Of a DNA stretch of 15,181 bases, positions 1-5,153 are shown piece after piece (positions within the stretch are counted from its first letter, which is position 1; each line of letters starts with the position of its first letter). Below the pieces are notes generated by a model that was not told the origin of the DNA, ran no database searches, and saw only the letters and a list, made by a program, of their open reading frames with translations. Location: the NCBI GenBank assembly GCA_051000715.1, contig JBPCOB010000195.1, positions 1 to 15,181 of the forward strand, written 5' to 3'. A program made the position numbers and the translations under genes. This DNA is from JBPCOB01 sp051000715 (GTDB lineage: Bacteria > Actinomycetota > Actinomycetes > JALYNC01).

Positions 1-33
1 CGGGTCGTGCAGGGTCACGGTCAGGCGCTCCAT
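1..33 (-). CDS. Possible N-terminal start of an unidentified minus-strand gene (partial)
   Basis: Reading leftwards from an ATG at 33-31, eleven open codons (MERLTVTLHDP) run off the window edge. The composition is protein-like, but the piece is far too short to identify. It would be divergent from the 46-codon ORF at 77 with only 43 bp between the two starts, and the 13-bp inverted repeat lies in that gap. No convincing ribosome binding site is visible. This is a weak call, made only because of the divergent arrangement. Confidence 0.25.
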   Translation of the reverse strand, partial: MERLTVTLHDP

Positions 34-35
34 CA

Positions 36-75
36 CGGCCAACGGTACGTACCAACGCCGCAGTACCGTTGGCCG
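36..75. repeat. Perfect 13-bp inverted repeat with nested 10-bp palindrome
   Basis: CGGCCAACGGTAC (36-48) is the exact reverse complement of GTACCGTTGGCCG (63-75), with a 14-nt loop. A second palindrome, GGTACGTACC, lies at 44-53. The right arm ends one base before the ATG at 77. It could be an operator shared by divergent genes, a hairpin covering a translation start, or a terminator for a gene ending outside the window. The sequence does not decide among these. Confidence 0.6.
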
Positions 76-76
76 C

Positions 77-217
77 ATGGGCGACGAACCGCTAGACCGG
101 CGCGAGGGTGAGGTAACCCGGCCCGAGAGCATCGGGGAGCGGCTGACGTGGGGACCCGGTGACGTCGTCTACACCCCGGCCCCCGCCGGGCCGGCGCCCT
201 ACGCTTCGCCCGACTGA
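77..217 (+). CDS. Small 46-residue hypothetical protein
   Basis: ATG at 77 opens 46 codons ending in TGA at 215-217. I do not recognise the product. The core IGERLTWGPGDVVYT is repeated at 1706-1773. The first three base differences between the copies (positions 160, 163 and 169) are all silent third-codon changes in this frame, which suggests the peptide was once under coding selection. The last three differences change residues. There is no clear ribosome binding site, because the 13-bp inverted repeat arm occupies that place, so a leaderless start or a non-functional ORF are both possible. No membrane segment or signal peptide is visible. It may be the tail of a short multicopy protein family. 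Confidence 0.4.
   Translation: MGDEPLDRREGEVTRPESIGERLTWGPGDVVYTPAPAGPAPYASPD
129..196 (+). repeat. Direct repeat copy 1 (68 bp)
   Basis: It matches 1706-1773 with 62 of 68 bases identical and no gaps; the first 31 bases are identical. It lies inside the 46-codon ORF. Similarity begins abruptly at 129 and ends at 196. The two copies bracket the phosphotransferase gene and the truncated hemerythrin gene, 1577 bp apart. Confidence 0.85.
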
Positions 218-273
218 CCCGTTAGAGACGATCTCTTGGGCACAAGCGTGGGCACACCGACGCTACTTCTCCT

Positions 274-301
274 GTCCGGCAGTGACCGTCCGGCAGTGAC
301 C
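274..301 (+). repeat. Tandem duplication of a 14-bp unit
   Basis: GTCCGGCAGTGACC occurs twice back to back (274-287 and 288-301). It lies in the non-coding stretch between the 46-codon ORF and the tRNA-like remnant. It could be a slippage product or a pair of direct binding sites; no function can be read from it. Confidence 0.75.
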
Positions 302-354
302 GGCGATGCCACCCGAGAGCGCGCTGAGCTGGGGTTCTGGCGGAGGATGCGTCT

Positions 355-409
355 CGCTGACACCCGTTGCCGGTGCAGCGACGAGGGTTCAAGTCCCCCC
401 TCCGACACG
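355..409 (+). pseudogene. tRNA 3'-end-like remnant (T-arm plus acceptor strand)
   Basis: Positions 385-409 read as the 3' end of a tRNA. The GGTTCAAGTCC box matches the T-loop consensus, sits on a near-complete five-pair stem (one A-C mismatch), and is followed by an acceptor strand CTCCGAC and A. The matching 5' acceptor strand GTCGGAG is absent in the preceding 90 bases, and no sound anticodon arm with T33 is present, so an intact tRNA is ruled out. The GGCGGAG at 340-346 and the hairpin CGCTG-A-CACC / GGTG-CAGCG at 355-380 might be decayed body parts of a long-variable-arm tRNA such as tRNA-Leu, but this identity is a guess. Such 3' ends are often left as attachment-site scars by integrating elements. 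Confidence 0.4.
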
Positions 410-494
410 ATTCCAGCCCGCGTTGCCCCGCAGGCCGCCGGGCGGCTGGCATGGTGAACCGGTGAGGTCAAACCCTCCCGGGCCGAGTTGTGGA

Positions 495-1262
495 GTGCCG
501 GCACCCGTCGATGCATTGGCCGCCGGGCGCTCCGTCCACCTGGTGTGGGAGAACGAGGTGGGCGGGCTCACCTTCGAGGTGGGCGTGGATCCGGATCGGT
601 GCTTCGTGAAGTGGGCCCCTACGGAGAGTGGTATCGATTTGGCCGAGGAGGCGGCCCGCCTCACCTGGGCGATGGCCTTTGCTCACGTGCCCATGGTGCT
701 CGACCATGGCGCCGACGATGCAGGGTCGTGGATATTCACAACCGCGTTGCCGGGTGAGAATGCCATCGCCAACAGGTGGACGGCTGAGCCGCGTACGGCG
801 GTGACGGCCATTGGCGAGGGGCTGCGGGCCCTGCATGAGGCTCTTCCGGTCCGGCGATGTCCGTTCTCGTGGACGGCCGAGGATCGTGTCATCGACGCAC
901 AGCAGCGGGCGATCGAGGGTCGGATCGATCCGGCCCAGTGGCATCCGATCCACCGGTCGCTGGCGCTCGGCCGGGCACTCGAGCTTCTCTCAGACGCCCC
1001 AGCCATCGAACGATCGGTCGTCTGCCACGGCGACAGCTGCGCACCGAACACACTGATTACCGACGACGGACGCTGGTCGGGGCACGTCGACCTCGGCGCG
1101 ATGGGGGTAGCCGACAGGTGGGCCGACCTGGCCGTCGCCACCTGGAGCACGGAGTGGAACTACCGCCCGGGGTGGGACCCCCTCCTGCTGGAGGCCTACG
1201 GCACCCGGCCCGACCCCGACCGAACTCGTTATTACCGGCTGCTCTGGGACCTCGGTCCCTGA
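495..1262 (+). CDS. Aminoglycoside 3'-phosphotransferase-like kinase (APH family)
   Basis: Predicted cytoplasmic kinase that would use ATP to phosphorylate a hydroxyl, classically on kanamycin-type aminoglycosides. The GTG at 495 gives 255 residues, the usual APH(3') length. The frame stays open back to 306, but that part overlaps the tRNA-like remnant and is not protein-like. Visible motifs: an N-terminal WENEVGGLTFEV strand region (about 18-29); the ATP-binding lysine K39 in CFVKW; the catalytic loop HGDSCAPN (178-185, catalytic D180, N185); the metal-binding Asp in VDLG (D199), followed by GVADRWADLA; and an intact C-terminal end (YYRLLWDL). All key residues are present, so it is probably an active kinase. 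Its real substrate is not shown; some family members are intrinsic chromosomal genes. It sits alone between two 68-bp direct repeats in a rearranged region. The ribosome binding site is weak. Confidence 0.85.
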   Translation: MPAPVDALAAGRSVHLVWENEVGGLTFEVGVDPDRCFVKWAPTESGIDLAEEAARLTWAMAFAHVPMVLDHGADDAGSWIFTTALPGENAIANRWTAEPRTAVTAIGEGLRALHEALPVRRCPFSWTAEDRVIDAQQRAIEGRIDPAQWHPIHRSLALGRALELLSDAPAIERSVVCHGDSCAPNTLITDDGRWSGHVDLGAMGVADRWADLAVATWSTEWNYRPGWDPLLLEAYGTRPDPDRTRYYRLLWDLGP

Positions 1263-1308
1263 AGCCCCCGACCGGCCGCATGCCGGACGGACGGGCACGT
1301 GCGCACCG

Positions 1309-1680
1309 TCAGCGCTGAGTGCCGCGCTTACTCACCGCATCGCGCATCCGGTCCAGCAGACCGGCGACCGGACCGAGCAGCTTGTCACCGGGCGGCTCGT
1401 CGGGCGCGGACGGGTGCGGCCGGGTAGGCGCGATCTTCTTCACGGCCTCGACCCGGGCCCCGAGCTCGACAAGCTCTTCCTGGGAGAAGACCTCGCGCAT
1501 GTGAGGGAACATCTGCCCCTCCTCCTTCGCCACGTGCTCGCGAACTCCCTGCATGAGGGCCGCGAGCTCGTCGTCGAACGTCGGGTCGTCCGGCTGCAGC
1601 TTCTCCAGTCGCTTCATGATCTCCTGGACCTCGGCGTTCTCGTGCTTGGCATGCTCGGCCTCGTCATCGACCGGCCGCGC
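1309..1680 (-). pseudogene. Hemerythrin HHE-domain protein, N-terminal half missing
   Basis: The minus-strand reading frame from about 1680 to the TGA at 1309 encodes the second half of a hemerythrin-type, four-helix, di-iron domain protein. Visible are DDEAEHAKHENAEVQEIM, then a helix ending HVAKEEGQMFPHM that holds His and Glu ligands, and the tail APTRPHPSAPDEPP that is usual after this domain in actinobacterial members. The first two helices, with the first ligand set, are missing. Upstream of about 1680 the frame stays open to 1848 but reads as the complement of the repeated 68-bp element and other non-homologous sequence. A protein starting in that region would lack half the iron site, so I call it a truncated remnant. 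The breakpoint lies within about 25 bp of direct repeat copy 2. Confidence 0.7.
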
Positions 1681-1705
1681 CCGCGACGCGACCCCGCCGA
1701 GGCAG

Positions 1706-1773
1706 GCATCGGGGAGCGGCTGACGTGGGGACCCGGCGATGTCGTGTACACCCGGCCCCCCGCCGCGCCGGCG
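1706..1773 (+). repeat. Direct repeat copy 2 (68 bp), truncated paralogue of the 46-codon ORF
   Basis: Second copy of 129-196 (62/68 identical). On the plus strand it encodes IGERLTWGPGDVVYT followed by a short Pro/Ala-rich tail and TGA at 1774-1776. The N-terminal part of the small protein is not recognisable upstream; instead the complement of the hemerythrin gene begins at about 1680. It is therefore a broken gene copy or a recombination scar. Confidence 0.8.
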
Positions 1774-1776
1774 TGA

Positions 1777-1918
1777 CCATCGGTGGAGATCATCCGGGAA
1801 CAGATTGGGAACGCAACGTCCGGCCCGGCGCCGGATCATGCGGTACACCCGACACGCGCCACCGCTGCTGACCTGCTCAAACGTCCTCGTCCGGCCCTCA
1901 GCGGCACGGCCCGATACG
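1777..1918. other. Non-coding stretch between repeat copy 2 and the tRNA-like remnant
   Basis: No reading frame with protein-like composition, ribosome binding site or strong hairpin is seen here. Together with the tRNA-like remnant and the stretch up to the DinB-family gene it forms about 330 bp without an intact gene. Confidence 0.5.
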
Positions 1919-1973
1919 GTGCCCGTAGGACTACGGATCAGAAGGTTGGGGGTTCGAGTCCCTCCGAGCGCGC
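1919..1973 (+). pseudogene. tRNA-Arg(ACG)-like sequence lacking the D-arm
   Basis: The sequence starts with an acceptor-like GTGCCCG, jumps directly into an anticodon arm with loop CTACGGA (anticodon ACG) and 3' stem TCAGA, then has a variable loop and a perfect T-arm (GGGGG TTCGAGT CCCTC region, B-box GGTTCGAGTCC). It ends in an acceptor strand CGAGCGC that pairs with the 5' strand except for one C-A mismatch. From my memory of intact actinobacterial tRNA-Arg(ACG), the missing piece is about 19 nt and covers the whole D-arm and the 5' side of the anticodon stem. A normal cloverleaf cannot form, so this is a deleted tRNA gene or a tRNA-derived scar. No CCA is encoded. Confidence 0.6.
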
Positions 1974-2111
1974 TTCCTCTACCAGCGGGTCTGCCTTCCG
2001 GGCAGGCCCGGTTTCGTCGAGTGACTGCGCACCCATCAGCAGCGCTTGCGCGAGCGAGCTGGAGTGGTGGGAACGGTGACGGTCGGTGCCCTGAGACGGC
2101 AACATGTGTCC

Positions 2112-2633
2112 ATGACCTGGACTACGCCCGAGGTTGCCCGCATCGACCCGCCGTACGTGGCCGACGAGCGCACCATGCTGGACGGCTGGCTCGACTACCA
2201 CCGGCAGACGCTGCTGTCCAAGTGCGCCGGGCTGACCGGCGACCAGCTCAAGCTACGCACGGTTGAGCCGTCGTCACTGTCGCTGCTCGGATTGGTGCGC
2301 CACATGGCCGAGGTGGAGCGGTCGTGGTTCCGGCGACGCTTCGCCGGTGAAAAGGTCGCCGGCCTGTACTTCTCCGAGACCAGCCCGAATGCCGACTTCG
2401 ACGATCTGGACACCGCGGACGCCCAGGTCGACCTCGCCACCTTTGGCACCGAAGTGGAACTCGCCCGTACGGCGGCGGTCGGCCACTCACTCGACGAGAC
2501 CTTCCTGCATCCGCGCCGCCAGGACCAGGTGAGCCTCCGTTGGGTGTACGTCCACATGATCGAGGAATACGCCCGCCACAACGGTCACGCCGATCTCATT
2601 CGGGAGCGGATCGACGGGACTACCGGCGACTGA
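2112..2633 (+). CDS. DinB superfamily (DUF664) protein
   Basis: A 173-residue cytoplasmic protein of the DinB/YfiT-like four-helix-bundle superfamily, DUF664 branch. Members of the superfamily often bind a divalent metal through three His residues, and some act in thiol (mycothiol or bacillithiol) chemistry; the reaction of this branch is not established. The typical opening WTTPEV...PPYVADERTMLDGWLDYHR is present. Likely metal ligands are H64 in RHMAEVERSWF and the His residues of the C-terminal helix HMIEEYARHNGHADLIRE (H148, H156, H159). ATG at 2112 was chosen because it precedes the conserved MTW start; a GTG two codons upstream (2106) is an alternative. The gene stands alone, 78 bp before the export genes, and shows no sign of belonging to that pathway. 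Confidence 0.85.
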   Translation: MTWTTPEVARIDPPYVADERTMLDGWLDYHRQTLLSKCAGLTGDQLKLRTVEPSSLSLLGLVRHMAEVERSWFRRRFAGEKVAGLYFSETSPNADFDDLDTADAQVDLATFGTEVELARTAAVGHSLDETFLHPRRQDQVSLRWVYVHMIEEYARHNGHADLIRERIDGTTGD

Positions 2634-2695
2634 CTCCTACTGCTACGTACTGGCCGTGATGCCGGCTGGCAGCCTGCCCGGGGTGGCGACCTTGC

Positions 2696-2701
2696 TACTG
2701 T
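2696..2701 (+). promoter_or_regulatory. Candidate -10 element before the export operon
   Basis: TACTGT lies 10 bp before the ATG at 2712. If used, transcription would begin only a few bases before, or at, the start codon, giving a nearly leaderless mRNA. That agrees with the absence of a ribosome binding site here and would exclude the alternative GTG start at 2700. No good -35 hexamer is visible. Confidence 0.25.
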
Positions 2702-2711
2702 GGCGCCTGAG

Positions 2712-3581
2712 ATGACGAGCGCGCGCACGCTTCCGCGCCGCGGCGGCGGGGTCGTGCCGCGGCTGCGGCGGCCCCCGCGGACCGACTCCCGGCTGCGGGC
2801 GCTGGTCGCGAGCTACCGTGTTCTGCCGCTGCTGATCGTCCGCGACCTGAAGGTCCGCTACGCCGGCTCGCTGCTGGGCTACCTGTGGACCATCCTCGAC
2901 CCGCTCCTCATGGCGCTGATCTACTTCTTCGTATTCACGAAGATCTTTCACCGTGACGCCGGACCGGCCAGCCGCCCGTACATCGTCTTCTTGGTGTCGG
3001 GCCTGTTGCTGTGGAACTGGGCATACGCCGTCATCTTCGACGCAACGAAGTCGCTGACCGCCGAGGCCAAGATGGTCCGCTCGACCAGCGTGCCGCGCGA
3101 AATTTGGGTCATCCGCACGGTCGGGTCAAAGTTCGTGGAGTTCCTGCTGAGCCTGCCGGTACTCGCGCTCTTCGTCGTGGTCTACTCCGGACGAGTCAGC
3201 GTCTCCCCCGACGTGGCCTTCGCGCCGCTGGCGCTGCTTATTCAGTTCACCTTCCTTACTGGGGCGGCCCTGATCATCGCCCCGTTGACGGTGCTCTTTC
3301 GGGATGTCGAGCGGATGGTGCGGATTCTGCTCCGGATGCTCTTCTACTTCTCGCCGGTGCTGTACGGCGTCCAGAATGTCTCGACGGATCCGCACGTGCG
3401 CACGCTCTTCGGCCTGAACCCGCTCTCCGGTCCGATCGATCTGTTTCGGGCGTCGCTTTTCCCACGGCACTTCGGAGGCTGGCACACCGTGGCCGTCTCG
3501 GGCACGGTCTCAGTGGTTTTCCTGCTCGTCGGCATGTGGACCTTCCGCCGGCTCGAAGGCATCGTACTCAAGGAGATATGA
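2712..3581 (+). CDS. ABC-2 type permease for polysaccharide/teichoic-acid export (Wzm/TagG-like)
   Basis: Predicted inner-membrane subunit of the ABC exporter that moves a lipid-linked glycopolymer out of the cytoplasm. The ATG at 2712 gives 289 residues; a GTG at 2700 would add four. A basic N-terminal tail (about 1-30) leads to the family hallmark at the membrane interface, RDLKVRYAGSLLGYLWTILDP, which is close to the Wzm/TagG signature. About six hydrophobic segments follow (for example ALIYFFVFTKIF, YIVFLVSGLLLW, FLLSLPVLALFVVVY, LLIQFTFLTGAALIIAPL, FYFSPVLYGV and a last one near VVFLLVGMWTF). The conserved tail NPLSGPIDLFR is present. Its stop is followed without a gap by the ATPase GTG, whose ribosome binding site lies inside this gene, so the two are translationally linked. 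Confidence 0.92.
   Translation: MTSARTLPRRGGGVVPRLRRPPRTDSRLRALVASYRVLPLLIVRDLKVRYAGSLLGYLWTILDPLLMALIYFFVFTKIFHRDAGPASRPYIVFLVSGLLLWNWAYAVIFDATKSLTAEAKMVRSTSVPREIWVIRTVGSKFVEFLLSLPVLALFVVVYSGRVSVSPDVAFAPLALLIQFTFLTGAALIIAPLTVLFRDVERMVRILLRMLFYFSPVLYGVQNVSTDPHVRTLFGLNPLSGPIDLFRASLFPRHFGGWHTVAVSGTVSVVFLLVGMWTFRRLEGIVLKEI
3570..3575 (+). promoter_or_regulatory. Ribosome binding site for the exporter ATPase
   Basis: AAGGAG lies six bases before the GTG at 3582. It fixes that GTG as the start and lies entirely within the last codons of the permease gene. Confidence 0.7.
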
Positions 3582-4346
3582 GTGCCGGGTGCACTGGGCG
3601 CGGTCATCTCCGCCCGCGACCTCGGGATCAAGTTCCATCGAAACCGGCGCCGGAACCTCCAGCTGCGGGAGCTGCTGTTCCGGCGACGTACGACCGCGGT
3701 GCCCAAGGGTGAATTCTGGGCGCTCCGTGACGTCACGTTCGACGTCACCCCCGGTGAAGCCGTCGGCGTGATCGGAGCGAACGGTGGCGGCAAGAGCACC
3801 CTGCTCAATCTGGTTGCCGGTGTGCTCCTTCCCGACGAGGGCTCCGTCCAGGTCAGCGGCGGAGTCGCGCCGCTTATCGAGGTCACCGGAGGCTTCGTCG
3901 GCGACCTCACCGGTCGGGACAACGTCTGGCTGACTGCGGGGCTGCACGGGCTGTCCAAAGCGCAGATCGCGCAACGCTTCGATGACATGATCGACTTTGC
4001 CGGGCCGCAGGTGCGCGCGATGCTCGACACACCCTTCCGCCACTACTCGAGCGGCATGAAGGTGCGGCTCGGCTTCTCGGTCGTCACCAGCCTGGACGAG
4101 CCCATCGTGCTCGTCGACGAAGTACTCGCGGTCGGCGACCGTGATTTCCGGCAGAAGTGCTACAAGCGCATGGAGGAGATGCTCTCCGAAGGGCGCACCC
4201 TCTTCCTGGTCTCGCATTCGGAGGCCGACCTACGCCGGTTCTGCACCCGCGGGCTCTATCTCAAGCAGGGGGAGCTGGCCAGCGACGGAGCCCTCGACGA
4301 GGTGCTGTCGCAGTACGAGGAGGACTCTGACCGGAGCCGGGTGTGA
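3582..4346 (+). CDS. ABC transporter ATP-binding protein for glycopolymer export (Wzt/TagH-like)
   Basis: A 254-residue nucleotide-binding subunit that would pair with the permease upstream and drive export by ATP hydrolysis. Visible motifs: Walker A GANGGGKST (65-73), signature YSSGMKVRLGFSV (starting at 155), Walker B PIVLVDE (174-180) and the switch His in SHSE (H212). The segment FWALRDVTFDVTPGEAVGVIG and the stretch PLIEVTGGFVGDLTGRDNV are typical of the Wzt/TagH branch. The protein ends about 40 residues after the H-loop. It therefore lacks the C-terminal carbohydrate-binding domain of O9a-type Wzt and the long tail of Bacillus TagH, which in known systems fits export without recognition of a terminal cap. 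It starts directly at the permease stop and overlaps the next gene by 4 bp (GTGA). Confidence 0.93.
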   Translation: MPGALGAVISARDLGIKFHRNRRRNLQLRELLFRRRTTAVPKGEFWALRDVTFDVTPGEAVGVIGANGGGKSTLLNLVAGVLLPDEGSVQVSGGVAPLIEVTGGFVGDLTGRDNVWLTAGLHGLSKAQIAQRFDDMIDFAGPQVRAMLDTPFRHYSSGMKVRLGFSVVTSLDEPIVLVDEVLAVGDRDFRQKCYKRMEEMLSEGRTLFLVSHSEADLRRFCTRGLYLKQGELASDGALDEVLSQYEEDSDRSRV

Positions 4347-5137
4347 ACGGCGGCCCGCGGCGGCCCACGATCGCAGAGCTGCGGGCGGTCACGCAGCCGG
4401 ATGCCGTCCGCGGTCGGCGCAACGCTGAGCACTGGGTCGCCGACCTCTACCTGCGTCGGCTCTCCCCTTACCTCACGCGGCTCCTCCTTCGTAGTGGAGT
4501 CACCCCGAACGGCGTGACGGGCATGATGATTGCCACCGGGGTATTGGCCGGAGCCGCATTGCTGTTGCCGGGCCTGCCCGGCGCGGTGCTCGCGGCGCTC
4601 CTCGCCCAGCTGCAGATGCTGCTGGACTGCTGTGACGGAGAGGTCGCCCGGTGGCGGCAGCAGTTTTCGCCGAGCGGGACGTTCCTGGACAAGGTAGGGC
4701 ACTACTCGGCGGAGTCCGCGATCGCGGTCCTGCTCGGCGTGCGGGCCGCCGGCGGAGCTGGTTCGCTGGACCGGGGGTGGGTCACGCTGGGCGCCCTGCT
4801 TGCCGTGTTCGTGCTGTACAACAAGGCCTTGAACGATATGACCCACGCCGCGCGCGCGTTCGCCCACCTACCTCCGCTCGAGGACCGTGTCGAGGTTGCC
4901 GCGCCGCGATCTTCGGGCATATCCCGACTTCGTGCGCTGGCGCGGTTCGCGCCGTTCCATCGGGCGTTCCACTCGGTCGAGCTCACGCTTCTGGCCCTCG
5001 CGGCCGCGGTCGGCGACTCGATCGTCGGTGGCCTGGCAGCGACCCGGCTGCTCGTCGCTGTGCTCACGCCGGCCGCGGCCGTCGTGGTGGTCGGGCACGC
5101 CGTCGCCATCCTCGCGTCCAGCAAGCTGCGGGAGTGA
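4343..5137 (+). CDS. CDP-alcohol phosphotransferase family membrane enzyme
   Basis: A 264-residue integral membrane enzyme of the CDP-alcohol phosphatidyltransferase family. Members displace CMP from a CDP-linked alcohol (CDP-diacylglycerol, CDP-inositol and others) to form a phosphodiester. The motif D95-xx-D98-G99-xx-A102-R103-x8-G112-xxx-D116-xxx-H120 is almost canonical, but the fourth Asp, proposed as the general base in solved structures, is His120. Hydrophobic segments lie around 55-95, 122-170 and 212-258, with a Pro/Arg-rich loop between them (about 172-205). GTG at 4343 overlaps the ATPase stop by 4 bp, which ties it to the exporter. That context suggests a lipid or polyol-phosphate step in making the exported polymer. 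The substrate cannot be read from the sequence. It ends 16 bp from the convergent glycosyltransferase. Confidence 0.88.
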   Translation: MNGGPRRPTIAELRAVTQPDAVRGRRNAEHWVADLYLRRLSPYLTRLLLRSGVTPNGVTGMMIATGVLAGAALLLPGLPGAVLAALLAQLQMLLDCCDGEVARWRQQFSPSGTFLDKVGHYSAESAIAVLLGVRAAGGAGSLDRGWVTLGALLAVFVLYNKALNDMTHAARAFAHLPPLEDRVEVAAPRSSGISRLRALARFAPFHRAFHSVELTLLALAAAVGDSIVGGLAATRLLVAVLTPAAAVVVVGHAVAILASSKLRE

Positions 5138-5153
5138 CCGCCGGGCGTAACCC

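Noticed and set aside
274..301. Start of a CRISPR-like or minisatellite array
   Set aside because: Only two adjacent 14-bp units exist, with no spacers and no further copies nearby.
306..494. N-terminal extension of the aminoglycoside phosphotransferase-like frame
   Set aside because: The frame is open, but this part overlaps the tRNA-like remnant, has Pro/Gly/Arg-rich composition without family similarity, and family members begin near the GTG at 495.
1414..1776. Plus-strand frame running from the hemerythrin complement into repeat copy 2
   Set aside because: Most of it is the complement of the hemerythrin coding sequence; only its last 23 or so codons (the repeat) look derived from a real gene.
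1..2000. Integrase, transposase or insertion sequence in the scarred region
   Set aside because: No reading frame with recombinase motifs and no pair of terminal inverted repeats with target duplications could be found; only scars are visible.
1938..2201. Minus-strand frame ending EGLEPPTF opposite the tRNA-Arg remnant
   Set aside because: Endings of this kind are a known artefact of translating the complement of tRNA T-arms. A similar artefact (GGLEPSS, GDLNPRR) appears opposite 355-409.
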